A DNA stretch of 64,000 bases from Proteiniclasticum sediminis (lineage in GTDB: Bacteria; Bacillota; Clostridia; Clostridiales; Clostridiaceae). The translations under genes were made by a program, and so were the position numbers. The stretch lies in assembly GCF_018128025.1 (NCBI RefSeq), contig NZ_JAGSCS010000010.1, forward strand, positions 1 to 64,000, read 5' to 3'. The notes below the pieces were generated by a model. That model saw only the letters and a list, made by a program, of their open reading frames with translations. It was not told the DNA's origin and did not search any database. Positions 1 through 8,813 of the stretch are shown here, piece by piece (positions within the stretch are counted from its first letter, which is position 1; each line of letters begins with the position of its first letter).

Positions 1-77
1 TCTATGGCTGCCAGAACGGCAAGCGGATCATCGATGACCACATGGTGAGACTCGTGATCAGCGGAGAATTAAGTTAA
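1..77 (+). CDS. 3' end of an unidentified gene (cut by window edge)
   Basis: An open frame enters from the left edge and ends at a TAA at 75-77, giving about 24 residues that finish IDDHMVRLVISGELS. The stop codon abuts a strong hairpin, as expected for the end of a real gene. The fragment is too short for me to assign a family. Confidence 0.35.
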   Translation, partial: YGCQNGKRIIDDHMVRLVISGELS

Positions 78-120
78 GAAGATGGCCAGCTCAACCGCGC
101 AGTTGAACTGGCCATCTTCT
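77..120 (+). terminator. Long hairpin directly after the left-edge stop codon
   Basis: A 13-bp stem (77-89 with 108-120) continues past one C/A mismatch into a further 5-bp stem (91-95 with 102-106) around a 6-nt loop. No clean T-run follows, so it may act as a transcript 3' end stabiliser rather than a classical intrinsic terminator. Confidence 0.45.
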
Positions 121-226
121 CCAGCAAACTTCGGACGCCTTATCCCGTCAGGTTTTGGACGTCCAATCGTAGCAGTAACAGTGGTAACTTACTTACGTAA
201 ATACAAACGTGATCTCAGTGAAAAAT

Positions 227-261
227 GAAGATGATTCCTGCACAGCGCAGGAATCATCTTC
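227..261. terminator. Bidirectional intrinsic terminator
   Basis: A perfect 15-bp stem (227-241 with 247-261) with a 5-nt loop. T-rich sequence follows on both sides (TTTGATATT on plus, ATTTTTC on minus). It can end the left-edge gene and the converging BCCT transporter gene. Confidence 0.75.
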
Positions 262-318
262 TTTGATATTATTTGTCAACTAATGCAAAAACTATTCTAC
301 AATTAATAATCGCTTTAG

Positions 319-1935
319 CTAGATAGCTTCAACTTCCTCGGATTGATCGAGATTATCCAAAGGAACAACTTGCCCCAAATTCTGATGGGACTCAATGGGA
401 ACTCCATCAGCTGTATAGTCCTCTTTAAAAGTATCATACTTCATTGGGTTTTTAGCTACTTTAACAATAGAGTACGCCATTGCTAACTCTAAAAATAGCG
501 CTGGGAATCCACCAAGGTTTGATAACATTTTAATACCATCAATCCCCGCAAATGCTAGCATAACCCATGAAACTATACAAAGCAGAGCACCCCAAAATAC
601 TTTCATCCCGATTGAAGGTTCTGGACTATCCGGTGAAATTCCGGTCGTACTCATTCCACCCATAGATGAAGTCATGGCATCCGCACCGGTCACATAAGAT
701 AGAAAAGCTGCAAAAATGAAGATCGGGATTATTATTTTAGCCAGTGGGTATTGGGAGAAAAATAGGTAAACTGCCGCTTCAGGGCCTTGGCTGGTTACTG
801 CTTCCGCGATGGGTACGCCATTGAGCTGCGAGTATATCGCACCTCCTCCGTAAATCGACATCCAAAGTAACCCAAAAAGTGATGGAAGTATGAAGTTTGT
901 CATAATCATATCTTTGACTTTATATCCATAAGATATTCTACCCAAGAATAATCCTGTGATAGGTGCCCACGCTAACCAATTAGCCCAATAGAACATCGTC
1001 CATCCTTGGGGCCAGCTATCACCTTGTATGATTCCCGTAAACAAACTCTTCTGCATAAAGTTAGTGATATAGTCCGCAAATGATTCTACTCCTAGGTTAA
1101 GAATGTACACGGTAGGACCAACAGCGAAGACAAATATTGCTAGCCCAATGAAAAGCCAAGTGTTTATCTTCGAAAGATTTTTAACCCCATTCATCAAGCC
1201 TGTGATCGCAGATAATACAAAAGCTACAACAATCACAATATCCACAATCAGCCAAAGTGTAGGATTGCTTTCAATTCCAAAAAGATATGTCAGCCCTCCG
1301 GAAACGGTTAATACACCAGTTCCAAGAGATGCAGCCATTCCGCCAACTAAAGCATATAAGCAAATAGCATCGATACCCTGACCAATTTTGCCGTAAGATT
1401 TTTTCCCTAAGATTGGATCCATGGTTGAACCCAAACTGTAAGGTTTCTTCATGTTATAATATGCAAAAGCAAAAATGACGGCGGGAACAGTATATATGGC
1501 ATAGGGTGTAAAAGTCCAGTGTAGCATCAGGGATGATAATGAAAATACAGCTGCTTCTGGTGAACTTGGTTCGATATTAAGTGATGCAGGTGGTGCCAAT
1601 AAATGGTACATGGGTTCAGCTGTAGCCCAAAATAAAAGTCCAATGGCTATTCCAGTGGTTAAAGTTATCGAAAACCACTCAAACCGTCCCAGCAATGGTT
1701 TTGCTTTAGATCCGCCTATTTTGACTTTCCCAAATGGTGAAAAATATAATCCTATGATCACTATCAGGAAAATAATTCCACTAAGACTAAATAACCACCC
1801 AAAGTTGACTAGAATCCACGAATTCGTTCCGTTAACCACATTACTAAATGCTTCCTTATCAAGAAAACTTACAATTACTGCGACCAGTAGAAGGATTACC
1901 GGAGGAAAGAACACTATCGGTTTAATTTTCTTCAT
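319..1935 (-). CDS. BCCT-family (betaine/carnitine/choline-type) transporter
   Basis: A 538-residue polytopic membrane protein of the family's usual length, with about 12 hydrophobic segments. Family marks are GIAIGLLFWATAEP (residues 95-108), LHWTFTPYAIY (138-148) and the TM8 block FYWANWLAWAP (315-325) followed by GRISYG. Relatives use a sodium or proton gradient, or exchange, to move quaternary ammonium compounds across the cytoplasmic membrane. The TM8 substrate motif, W-A-W-W-x-x-W in BetP, reads W-A-N-W-L-A-W here, so the first aromatic residue of the box is Asn319. The residue matching BetP Trp194 is Tyr145. Substrate is therefore uncertain. The gene is visibly more AT-rich than the rest of the window and has no related neighbour. 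Confidence 0.88.
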   Translation of the reverse strand: MKKIKPIVFFPPVILLLVAVIVSFLDKEAFSNVVNGTNSWILVNFGWLFSLSGIIFLIVIIGLYFSPFGKVKIGGSKAKPLLGRFEWFSITLTTGIAIGLLFWATAEPMYHLLAPPASLNIEPSSPEAAVFSLSSLMLHWTFTPYAIYTVPAVIFAFAYYNMKKPYSLGSTMDPILGKKSYGKIGQGIDAICLYALVGGMAASLGTGVLTVSGGLTYLFGIESNPTLWLIVDIVIVVAFVLSAITGLMNGVKNLSKINTWLFIGLAIFVFAVGPTVYILNLGVESFADYITNFMQKSLFTGIIQGDSWPQGWTMFYWANWLAWAPITGLFLGRISYGYKVKDMIMTNFILPSLFGLLWMSIYGGGAIYSQLNGVPIAEAVTSQGPEAAVYLFFSQYPLAKIIIPIFIFAAFLSYVTGADAMTSSMGGMSTTGISPDSPEPSIGMKVFWGALLCIVSWVMLAFAGIDGIKMLSNLGGFPALFLELAMAYSIVKVAKNPMKYDTFKEDYTADGVPIESHQNLGQVVPLDNLDQSEEVEAI

Positions 1936-2533
1936 CGTATAACTCCTCGTTTTTCATCACTTTCAATCATTGTGATGAAGCCTAAAATACTCATCTTTTT
2001 TATCTACATTCTGACTAAAGAAAAAGTGTCAGATTCATTCGGGAGAATAGGATTGCGAAGTAGCAAAACAGATCTTAATTATGCGGATGACAATGATATT
2101 TCACTCCCTTCTATTCAACAGAAACTTGATTTTTTTGCTTTGGTCGGATAACATGCCGATATATTTATTCACCCATAATGATTCTGCATCTTGATAGTCA
2201 TCAATCTTTTCAAATGAGTTGATTGAATTCCTGAAATATGAGCTCGCTAAGATCGAACTTCTCATATTAGATTTAATTCAGTGTTCCGCACACACTCATA
2301 AAGGAAAAAGAGTAAATTACGTGCAACGGGCTAAAGATTTACTTTCACAAAAGCTAAATCCTTAAATCGTTTTCAATGTGCACAATACTAGATTATTTCA
2401 AAACGAGTTCATAGTCAACGGATTTTGGAAAATTATTATATATTAATCGAAAAAATAAACTTATTATGGAAAATTTTCCATAAATTCAGGGTACCAAGCT
2501 GAATAAACAACATTAAAATTCAGAAGTTTATAA
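1936..2533. other. AT-rich intergenic region with a possible gene remnant
   Basis: About 600 bp between the BCCT gene start and the lysS terminator with no full gene. On plus, an in-frame stretch from a TAG (2195-2197) to a TAA (2363-2365) encodes 55 residues ending VNYVQRAKDLLSQKLNP. It looks protein-like but has no start codon with a ribosome site, so it may be the tail of a decayed gene. The rest is AT-rich and probably holds the BCCT promoter. I see no structured RNA. Confidence 0.4.
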
Positions 2534-2559
2534 AAAAGCACCGCCAAAGCGGTGCTTTT
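2534..2559 (-). terminator. Terminator of the coaX-dusB-greA-lysS operon
   Basis: A perfect 11-bp stem (2534-2544 with 2549-2559) and 4-nt loop. On the minus strand it is followed by a run of six T. It lies 15 bp past the lysS stop. Confidence 0.88.
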
Positions 2560-2573
2560 ACACATATTTACGT

Positions 2574-4094
2574 TTAATCCTGGGGCTTCATTGTGGGGAA
2601 CAAAATGATGTCCCGGATGGAGTGAGCATCGGTAAGGAACATGATGATTCGGTCGATGCCGATTCCCAGTCCGCCTGTGGGCGGCATTCCCGTTTCCAGG
2701 GCGCTCATGAACTCTTCATCGATCATGTAGGCTTCGTCATCGCCAAGCTCTCTTTCCTTTGCCTGCTGGGTGAAGCGATCCCGCTGCACAATGGGGTCAT
2801 TGAGCTCGGAATAGGCATTACAGATTTCACGGCCGAAGATAAAGCCTTCGAAACGTTCGGTGAAGTCCGGATTTCCGCGCTTCTTCTTGGTCAGCGGGGA
2901 AATTTCCACGGGATAGTCGCAGATGAAGGTCGGCTGGATCAGCTTGTCTTCACAGAACCGCTCAAACATGACGTTCAGCACATCCCCCTTGGTCGTGAGG
3001 CTCACATCATACTTGAAGTCATCCTGGATGTGCATTTTGCGGGCGATCTCATGGGCTTCTTCATCGGTCTTCACTTCATTGAAGTCGATGCCGGTTTCTT
3101 CCTTGACGATATCCGCCATGGTGACTCTTCTCCAGGGTGGTGCCAGATTGATTTCTGTTCCCTGGTAGTTGACGACCATGGTGCCCAGAACCTTCTGAGC
3201 CACAGAAGACACCAGGTCCTCCGTCAGGTCCATCATATCATTATAGTCACTGTAGGCTTCATAAAGCTCAATCATGGTGAATTCCGGATTATGCTTGAAG
3301 TCGATGCCTTCGTTCCGGAAGTTCTTGCCCATGTCATAGACCTTTTCAAATCCACCCACGATGAGGCGCTTCAGATAAAGCTCCGTGGCGATTCTCAGGT
3401 ACATGTCGATGTCCAGGGCATTGTGGTGGGTGACAAAGGGTCTTGCGGCAGCACCACCGGCAATGGGGGACAAAATGGGGGTCTCTACTTCCAGGTATCC
3501 CCGGTCATCGAGATATCGGCGGATTTCCCGGATGATGTGGGTACGCTTGATCATCTTCTCCCGAACTTCAGGATTCACGATGAGATCCACTTCCCGCTGA
3601 CGGTACCGGATATCCGGATCCACCAGGCCATGCCACTTGTCCGGCAGGGGCTTTAGGGCCTTGGAAATGAGCTCGAAGCTGGAGACCAGAAGGGAGATTT
3701 CTCCGGTCTTCGTGACAAAGGCTTCGCCTTCCACGCTGATCCAGTCGCCCAGGTCCAGGGTTTTGAAGAACTTCAGCTTCTCCTCGCCCACCATGTCGAT
3801 CTTGATGTAGATCTGGAGTTTTCCTTCCCGGTCATGAATATCGGAAAAACCAGCCTTCCCCTGCACTCTTTTGCGCATGAGCCGTCCGGCGGTCTTGACC
3901 TTCACGCCCTCCAGGGCTTCGTAGTTCTCCTTGATTTCCTTGGAATTATGGGTGATTTCCACCTTGTAGACATCAAAAGGATCCTGCCCGGCTTCCTGCA
4001 GCTCCTTCAGCTTCTCTCGTCTTAAGAGCTCCTGTTCCGACAAACGGTCCTCGGTCTCTCTCAAATTGCTTTCTTCATTTGACACGTCTTGCAC
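2574..4094 (-). CDS. lysS: Lysyl-tRNA synthetase, class II
   Basis: Charges tRNA-Lys with lysine in the cytoplasm. It has 506 residues, the normal bacterial LysRS length. An N-terminal OB-fold anticodon-binding region (about 60-170, with [18 protein letters not shown]) precedes the class II core. Motif 2 is seen as [13 protein letters not shown] near residue 270, and motif 3 as [16 protein letters not shown] near the C-terminus. The GTG at 4094 abuts the greA stop. An in-frame GTG at 4085 has an AGGTG six bases upstream and may be the true start. It is the last gene of the operon and precedes a strong terminator. I looked for a T-box leader and found none. Confidence 0.96.
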   Translation of the reverse strand: MQDVSNEESNLRETEDRLSEQELLRREKLKELQEAGQDPFDVYKVEITHNSKEIKENYEALEGVKVKTAGRLMRKRVQGKAGFSDIHDREGKLQIYIKIDMVGEEKLKFFKTLDLGDWISVEGEAFVTKTGEISLLVSSFELISKALKPLPDKWHGLVDPDIRYRQREVDLIVNPEVREKMIKRTHIIREIRRYLDDRGYLEVETPILSPIAGGAAARPFVTHHNALDIDMYLRIATELYLKRLIVGGFEKVYDMGKNFRNEGIDFKHNPEFTMIELYEAYSDYNDMMDLTEDLVSSVAQKVLGTMVVNYQGTEINLAPPWRRVTMADIVKEETGIDFNEVKTDEEAHEIARKMHIQDDFKYDVSLTTKGDVLNVMFERFCEDKLIQPTFICDYPVEISPLTKKKRGNPDFTERFEGFIFGREICNAYSELNDPIVQRDRFTQQAKERELGDDEAYMIDEEFMSALETGMPPTGGLGIGIDRIIMFLTDAHSIRDIILFPTMKPQD

Positions 4095-4577
4095 CTACTC
4101 TCTTCCTATTTCGATGATCTTGAACTTGCTGGTTCCATTGGGAACCACAGCGAGAACCTCATCTCCCACGCCATGGCCGATGAGGGCCTTGCCCACGGGA
4201 GACTCATTGGAAATTTTAAAATTCATGGGATCTGCTTCCGTGGAGCCGACGATGGTGTAGTTCACCTCTTCGTCAAAATCAAAATCATAGACCTTGACAG
4301 TGCAGCCCACGCTGACGATATCCACGGAGATTTCGCTTTCATCGATGACGCTGGCGTTTTTCAGCATGTTTTCCAGCTGAACGATTTTGCCTTCTACGAA
4401 AGCCTGCTCATTTTTCGCCTCATCATACTCGGAATTTTCACTGAGGTCTCCGTAGCCCAGAGCTACCTTGATCTTTTCCGTGATCTCCTTGCGCTTGACG
4501 GTCTTCAGGTATTCCAGCTCGCTTTCGAGCTTTTTTACCCCGTCATAGGTCATAATGTATTTTTTTGCTTCACTCAT
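4095..4577 (-). CDS. greA: Transcription elongation factor GreA
   Basis: Binds the RNA polymerase secondary channel and stimulates cleavage of backtracked transcripts. At 160 residues it is typical for GreA. The N-terminal coiled-coil (about 1-75) carries acidic tip residues in [13 protein letters not shown]; the C-terminal FKBP-like domain includes [16 protein letters not shown]. An AAGGGG site lies upstream of the ATG. It abuts lysS, and greA-lysS adjacency is common in Clostridia. Confidence 0.95.
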   Translation of the reverse strand: MSEAKKYIMTYDGVKKLESELEYLKTVKRKEITEKIKVALGYGDLSENSEYDEAKNEQAFVEGKIVQLENMLKNASVIDESEISVDIVSVGCTVKVYDFDFDEEVNYTIVGSTEADPMNFKISNESPVGKALIGHGVGDEVLAVVPNGTSKFKIIEIGRE

Positions 4578-4649
4578 TTTATATCCCCTTAATCAGTTCA
4601 TTTAATAACCCATTATAGTTACAATATCGTTCATTGTCAACGGCTTTAA

Positions 4650-5624
4650 TCATTGGCCCGCGAGCCAAAAGCCATATTCCGCGAGGCTTTCCAGCACTTT
4701 TCGGGAATCGGTTTCGGTGTTGATCCGGTTCTTGAGGTCAGTGCTGCGGGGCATGCCTTTGAGATACCAGCCCACATGCTTGCGCATCTCCCGGACGGCT
4801 TTACGCTCGCCGTCATAGGCCAGGGTGTTCTCATAGTGCCGGATGAGGATGCGGATCCGCTCCTCCAGGGTGGGCGGAGTATACGGGGTATTCTCCAGGG
4901 CCGCGCGAATTTCTGAGAAAATCCAGGGATTTCCCAGGGCTCCCCGGGCCACCATGATCCCGTCGCACCCGGTGGTCTCAAACATTTCCAGCGCATCGGC
5001 TCCGGTAAAGATATCGCCGTTTCCGATGACCGGAATGGACAGGGCCTTTTTGATCTTCCGGATAATTTCCCGGTCGGATTTGCCCGAATAGTACTGCTCC
5101 CGGAATCGCCCATGGACAGTGATGAGATCGGCACCGGCCTCTTCCATGCGAAGGGCAAAATCCAGGGCGGTTTCCTCATCCATCTTGAATCCTCGGCGGA
5201 ATTTGCAGGTCACGGGTTTGTCCGTGGCCTTCTTCACTTCCCGAAGAATCTCCTGGGCCTTTTTCGGATCCAGCATGAGGGAAGCTCCTTCGCCGTTTTT
5301 CACCAGCTTGGGTGCTGGACAGCCCATGTTGATGTCGATGAGGACGATGTCCTCATTCTCACTGAGCCGGGCCGCCGTTTCCGCCAGAATCTCTTTTTCG
5401 CTGCCGAAAAGCTGCACGGCAATGGGTTTTTCCAAGGGTGAGATCCTCAGCAGGTCTTCCGTATTGCTGCTGCCGTAATGGAGCGCCTTGGCGCTGACCA
5501 TTTCGGAGTAAACCATGGAGCAGCCCATACTAATGGCGATCTCGCGAAAGGAGATATCCGTGACTCCGGCCATGGGGGCCAGGAACACGTTGCTCTCCAG
5601 GGTTTTATTTCTTATTTTTATCAT
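4650..5624 (-). CDS. dusB: tRNA-dihydrouridine synthase, DusB type
   Basis: An FMN enzyme that reduces uridines in the tRNA D-loop. It has 324 residues, with an N-terminal TIM barrel opening on LAPMAGVTD, the catalytic-cysteine motif NMGCPAPK near residue 100, and a phosphate/FMN region around VIGNGDI. A helical C-terminal domain includes [10 protein letters not shown]. The start overlaps the coaX end by 20 bp, implying translational coupling. The same neighbourhood (coaX, dusB, lysS) is found in Bacillus. Confidence 0.94.
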   Translation of the reverse strand: MIKIRNKTLESNVFLAPMAGVTDISFREIAISMGCSMVYSEMVSAKALHYGSSNTEDLLRISPLEKPIAVQLFGSEKEILAETAARLSENEDIVLIDINMGCPAPKLVKNGEGASLMLDPKKAQEILREVKKATDKPVTCKFRRGFKMDEETALDFALRMEEAGADLITVHGRFREQYYSGKSDREIIRKIKKALSIPVIGNGDIFTGADALEMFETTGCDGIMVARGALGNPWIFSEIRAALENTPYTPPTLEERIRILIRHYENTLAYDGERKAVREMRKHVGWYLKGMPRSTDLKNRINTETDSRKVLESLAEYGFWLAGQ

Positions 5625-6384
5625 AGATCAGTTTCAGCCCTTCCAGGGTCAGATTGGGTTCAATGGCATCGATGACGTCAGTTCCGCTCTTCATGAGCCG
5701 GGAGAATCCGCCCGTGGCCACCACCAGGGGCTCCTCTTCGCCATCGTTCATCATTTCGGTTTTCATCAGCTTCACCAGGTGCTCCACCATGCCGATGTAG
5801 CCATGGACGAGGCCGGACTGCATGGACACCACGGTGTTTTTCCCGATGACCTTTTCCGGTTTCATGAGCTCCACCCGGGGGAGCTTCGCTGCCCGCTCAA
5901 AAAGAGCATCGGCAGAGATTTTGATTCCCGGGCAGATGATTCCGCCTTCATAGGTACCGTCTTTTTTCACGGAACAGAAGGTGGTGGCGGTGCCAAAGTC
6001 GATGATGATGAGGCTCCGCTTGTACTTATGGGTGGCCGCCACGGCATTGACAATGCGGTCGGCGCCCACTTCCTTGGGATTGTCCGTCTTGACGTTGATG
6101 CCGGTTTTCACGCCAGCTCCCACCACCACGGGGGGAACGTTGAAGAGTTTTCGCACCATGTTCTCCAGGGAGTACATGACGTTGGGCACCACAGAAGAGA
6201 TGATGACTCCATCGATATCCTCCGCTCTCAGCCGGTTCATCTGAAAGAGGCTGAGCACCTCAATGGCGATTTCATCGGAGGTCTTCCGCGCATCGGTGGA
6301 AAGACGGAAATCGGAAACGATCCGCTCCCCATCATGGACACCCATGACGATATTGGTATTTCCGACATCGATTAGCAGTATCAT
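5605..6384 (-). CDS. coaX: Type III pantothenate kinase
   Basis: Phosphorylates pantothenate, the first step of coenzyme A synthesis. The ASKHA-fold phosphate motif DVGNTN opens the protein, and DFGTATTF and GGIICPGI follow. I start at the ATG at 6384 ([10 protein letters not shown], 259 residues) because GGGGAGA lies just upstream; an in-frame ATG at 6399 lies before that site. It is the first gene of coaX-dusB-greA-lysS and has a good promoter. CoaX is refractory to the feedback and inhibitors that act on CoaA, as known for the family. Confidence 0.95.
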   Translation of the reverse strand: MILLIDVGNTNIVMGVHDGERIVSDFRLSTDARKTSDEIAIEVLSLFQMNRLRAEDIDGVIISSVVPNVMYSLENMVRKLFNVPPVVVGAGVKTGINVKTDNPKEVGADRIVNAVAATHKYKRSLIIIDFGTATTFCSVKKDGTYEGGIICPGIKISADALFERAAKLPRVELMKPEKVIGKNTVVSMQSGLVHGYIGMVEHLVKLMKTEMMNDGEEEPLVVATGGFSRLMKSGTDVIDAIEPNLTLEGLKLIYDKNKK

Positions 6385-6470
6385 AAAACATCTCCCCATA
6401 ATATTCTAAAAGCAGCTGTGAAGCTGCTACACGATGGATCTATTACGCTGTGGTTATTTTTGACAATACT

Positions 6471-6498
6471 ATTTTAACAAGATTCCCTTTAATGTCAA
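6471..6498 (-). promoter_or_regulatory. Probable sigma-A promoter of the coaX operon
   Basis: On minus, a -35 TTGACA (6493-6498), a 16-bp spacer and a -10 TAAAAT (6471-6476), about 85 bp upstream of coaX. A small hairpin lies in the leader near 6411-6428. Confidence 0.65.
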
Positions 6499-6577
6499 GC
6501 AAAAAGGACATGGCCGCGAGGCATCCGAAGTGCGGTTTTTCCCGATTTTTCAGGGCTTCCCCCTCCATGGCATAAAT

Positions 6578-6602
6578 AAGACGGAGGGAATCCCTCCGTC
6601 TT
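6578..6602 (-). terminator. Terminator after fhs
   Basis: A 10- to 12-bp hairpin of GACGGAGGG/CCCTCCGTC followed on minus by TTATTTAT, ten bases past the fhs stop. Confidence 0.75.
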
Positions 6603-6612
6603 CTCCATCTCT

Positions 6613-8280
6613 TTAGAATAAGCCCACGATATTGCCTTCTTCATCGATATCCATGCGGTTGGCTGCCGGGACCTTGGGCAGTCCGGGCATGGTCATGATG
6701 TCTCCCGTGAGGCACACGATGAAGCCCGCGCCGTTGGAGAGGCGAACCTCATTGACCTTGACCTCAAAGCCCGTGGGCGCTCCCAGGAGTTTGGGGTTAT
6801 CCGACAGGGAATACTGGGTCTTGGCCATGCAGATGGGTTTCTTGTCGAGACCCATGGCTTCGATGTCCTTAATGGCTTTCTCCGCTGCCGGCGAATACGC
6901 CACGGAGGAGCCTCCGTAAATTTCCTTGACGATGGTTTCCACCTTGGCCTTGATGGGGGCTTCCACCGCATAAAGGGGCTGGTATTTTCCTGCTTTTTCT
7001 GCCGTCGCAATGACCTTTTCCGCCAGCTCCAGTCCGCCTTCTCCCCCCTTGGCCCAGACCTCCGTCAGGGCTACGCCGACCTTGCGCTCCTCCAGGAAAG
7101 CCTGGATGAAGGCCAGTTCCTCGGGGGAATCCGTCACAAAGCGGTTGATGGCCACCACGGGTTCCAGGTTGAACTTCCGGATATTGGCGATTTGCTTTTC
7201 CAGATTGACGATGCCCTTCTTCAGCCCTTCCACATCGGGGGTGCCCAGGTCTGCCTTAGCCACTCCGCCGTGATGCTTCAGTGCCCGCACAGTGGCCACA
7301 ATGACCACAGCGCTGGGATTCAGTCCGCCGAAGCGGCACTTGATGTCCAGGAACTTTTCCGCACCCAGATCGGCGCCAAAGCCAGCCTCGGTCACCACAT
7401 AATCGCCCAGCTTCAGCGCCGTGCGGGTGGCCAGGATGCTGTTGCAGCCATGGGCAATGTTGGCAAAGGGTCCGCCATGAATAAGGGCCGGAGTGTTTTC
7501 CAGGGTCTGCACCAGATTCGGCTTAATGGCGTCCTTCATGAGGAGGGCCATGGCCCCCTGAATCTCCAGATCCTTACAGAAGACAGGGCCTCCTGCCAGA
7601 TTGTAGCCAATGAGGATTTCACCCATGCGGGCCTTCAGATCCTCCAGGGAGGTGGACAGACAGAGGATGGCCATGATTTCCGAGGCCACGGTGATCATGA
7701 AGCCGTCTTCCCGGGGGAATCCATTGGGCTTTCCGCCCAGGCCCACATTGACCTGACGCAGGGCCCGGTCATTCATATCCATGACCCGCTTGAACAGGAT
7801 TCGACGCACATCGATGCTCAGGGCATTGCCCTGATGAATATGATTGTCGATGGCGGCACACAGGAGATTATTCGTCGCCGTGATGGCATGCATGTCTCCG
7901 GTAAAATGAAGATTGATGTCCTCCATGGGAACCACTTGGGCATATCCGCCGCCGGCGGCTCCGCCCTTCACCCCAAAGACCGGTCCCAGGGAGGGTTCAC
8001 GCAGGGCAATGACTGCTTTTTTCCCCAGGCGGTTCAGCGCCTGGCCCAGACCCACGGTGACGGTGGATTTTCCTTCGCCGGCGGGGGTGGGATTGATGGC
8101 CGTGACGAGGATCAGCTTGGCATCCTCGTCCCCTTCATGGGCTTTGAGCACATCCAGGGACACTTTGGCCTTATGCTTGCCGTAGAGATCCAGATCATCC
8201 TCGGTGAGCCCCAGCTGGGCTGCCACGTCGCGGATATGGAGCATGGTGGATTCCTGTGCAATTTGAATATCAGTTTTCAA
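6613..8280 (-). CDS. fhs: Formate-tetrahydrofolate ligase
   Basis: ATP-dependent formylation of tetrahydrofolate to 10-formyl-THF, used in one-carbon metabolism and, in acetogens, in the Wood-Ljungdahl methyl branch. The protein is 555 residues, the family length. The P-loop [10 protein letters not shown] lies near residue 66, and [20 protein letters not shown] follows near 110. The start is a TTG at 8280, seven bases after AGGAGG; the in-frame TTG at 8295 lies before that site. It lies 11 bp after a thioesterase gene and forms an operon with it. No other Wood-Ljungdahl genes are in this window, so acetogenesis cannot be inferred. Confidence 0.96.
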   Translation of the reverse strand: MKTDIQIAQESTMLHIRDVAAQLGLTEDDLDLYGKHKAKVSLDVLKAHEGDEDAKLILVTAINPTPAGEGKSTVTVGLGQALNRLGKKAVIALREPSLGPVFGVKGGAAGGGYAQVVPMEDINLHFTGDMHAITATNNLLCAAIDNHIHQGNALSIDVRRILFKRVMDMNDRALRQVNVGLGGKPNGFPREDGFMITVASEIMAILCLSTSLEDLKARMGEILIGYNLAGGPVFCKDLEIQGAMALLMKDAIKPNLVQTLENTPALIHGGPFANIAHGCNSILATRTALKLGDYVVTEAGFGADLGAEKFLDIKCRFGGLNPSAVVIVATVRALKHHGGVAKADLGTPDVEGLKKGIVNLEKQIANIRKFNLEPVVAINRFVTDSPEELAFIQAFLEERKVGVALTEVWAKGGEGGLELAEKVIATAEKAGKYQPLYAVEAPIKAKVETIVKEIYGGSSVAYSPAAEKAIKDIEAMGLDKKPICMAKTQYSLSDNPKLLGAPTGFEVKVNEVRLSNGAGFIVCLTGDIMTMPGLPKVPAANRMDIDEEGNIVGLF

Positions 8281-8291
8281 GTTGTACCTCC

Positions 8292-8672
8292 TCAAATCAT
8301 GTGGTTGATTTTATTCATAAACTTGTTTCCATCGACAATCACCCGTTCATGGATCGCCGTGCCGATGAGGACCTCCCCTTCAAACACCTCGACCCGGAGG
8401 GTCATTTTGCGCCCCTCCCCCTGAAGCAGCTCTGCCCGGGATCGGACCGTTTTTCCCACTCCTGTGGCTTTCAGGTGATCCAAGTGAAGATGCGTCCCCA
8501 CCGTGGTCTCCCCTTCCTTCAGCATGGGCTTCAGAAGCTCCTTGGCGGTATGCTCCATGAAGGCGGCCAGAGCCGGTGTGGCGTACACGGGAAGATCCCC
8601 GGACCCCAAAGCCTTTGCCGTGTCCTTTTCCATGACGCAGCGCGTCTCCTCCAAAATCCATTCCTTTTCCAA
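8292..8672 (-). CDS. Hotdog thioesterase, FlK (fluoroacetyl-CoA thioesterase)-like
   Basis: A 126-residue single hotdog domain. It matches the FlK family in length and in the spacing of the catalytic residues: Thr32 (YATPAL), Glu40 (AFMEH) and His66 (HLDHLKAT) stand 8 and 26 residues apart, as in FlK Thr42, Glu50 and His76. FlK hydrolyses fluoroacetyl-CoA, but most homologues are uncharacterised and may act on acetyl-CoA-like or other short acyl-CoAs. The start is a TTG with GGGAGG upstream; an overlapping ATG frame is not the gene. It is co-transcribed with fhs, which is an unusual partner. Confidence 0.82.
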   Translation of the reverse strand: MEKEWILEETRCVMEKDTAKALGSGDLPVYATPALAAFMEHTAKELLKPMLKEGETTVGTHLHLDHLKATGVGKTVRSRAELLQGEGRKMTLRVEVFEGEVLIGTAIHERVIVDGNKFMNKINHMI

Positions 8673-8699
8673 AACTCATCCTCCCTTCAAACTATTTTT

Positions 8700-8708
8700 A
8701 TTATACCA
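8700..8708 (-). promoter_or_regulatory. Extended -10 promoter of the thioesterase-fhs operon
   Basis: On minus, TGG followed by TATAAT (8700-8705), about 28 bp upstream of the TTG start. The -35 region is poor, so the TGn extension probably matters. Confidence 0.55.
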
Positions 8709-8773
8709 TCGGAAAAAGTTCCTGGGAATGACCAAGAGGGGAAGATGTAATCATTTACACCTCCCCGCGAAAA

Positions 8774-8797
8774 ACAGGCAGAGTTTCCTCTGCCTGT
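8774..8797 (-). terminator. Terminator of the tilS-hpt-ftsH operon
   Basis: A perfect 10-bp stem ACAGGCAGAG/CTCTGCCTGT with a 4-nt loop, followed on minus by TTTTC. It lies 17 bp past the ftsH stop. Confidence 0.85.
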
Positions 8798-8813
8798 AAA
8801 AATCTTGTTTCAG

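Noticed and set aside
4095-4650. T-box or other leader in front of lysS
   Set aside because: lysS abuts greA with no room for a leader, and no specifier-type structure is seen before greA or coaX.
7192-8424. 410-codon plus-strand frame
   Set aside because: Antisense to fhs and the thioesterase gene, both of which have clear motifs; no ribosome site at its start.
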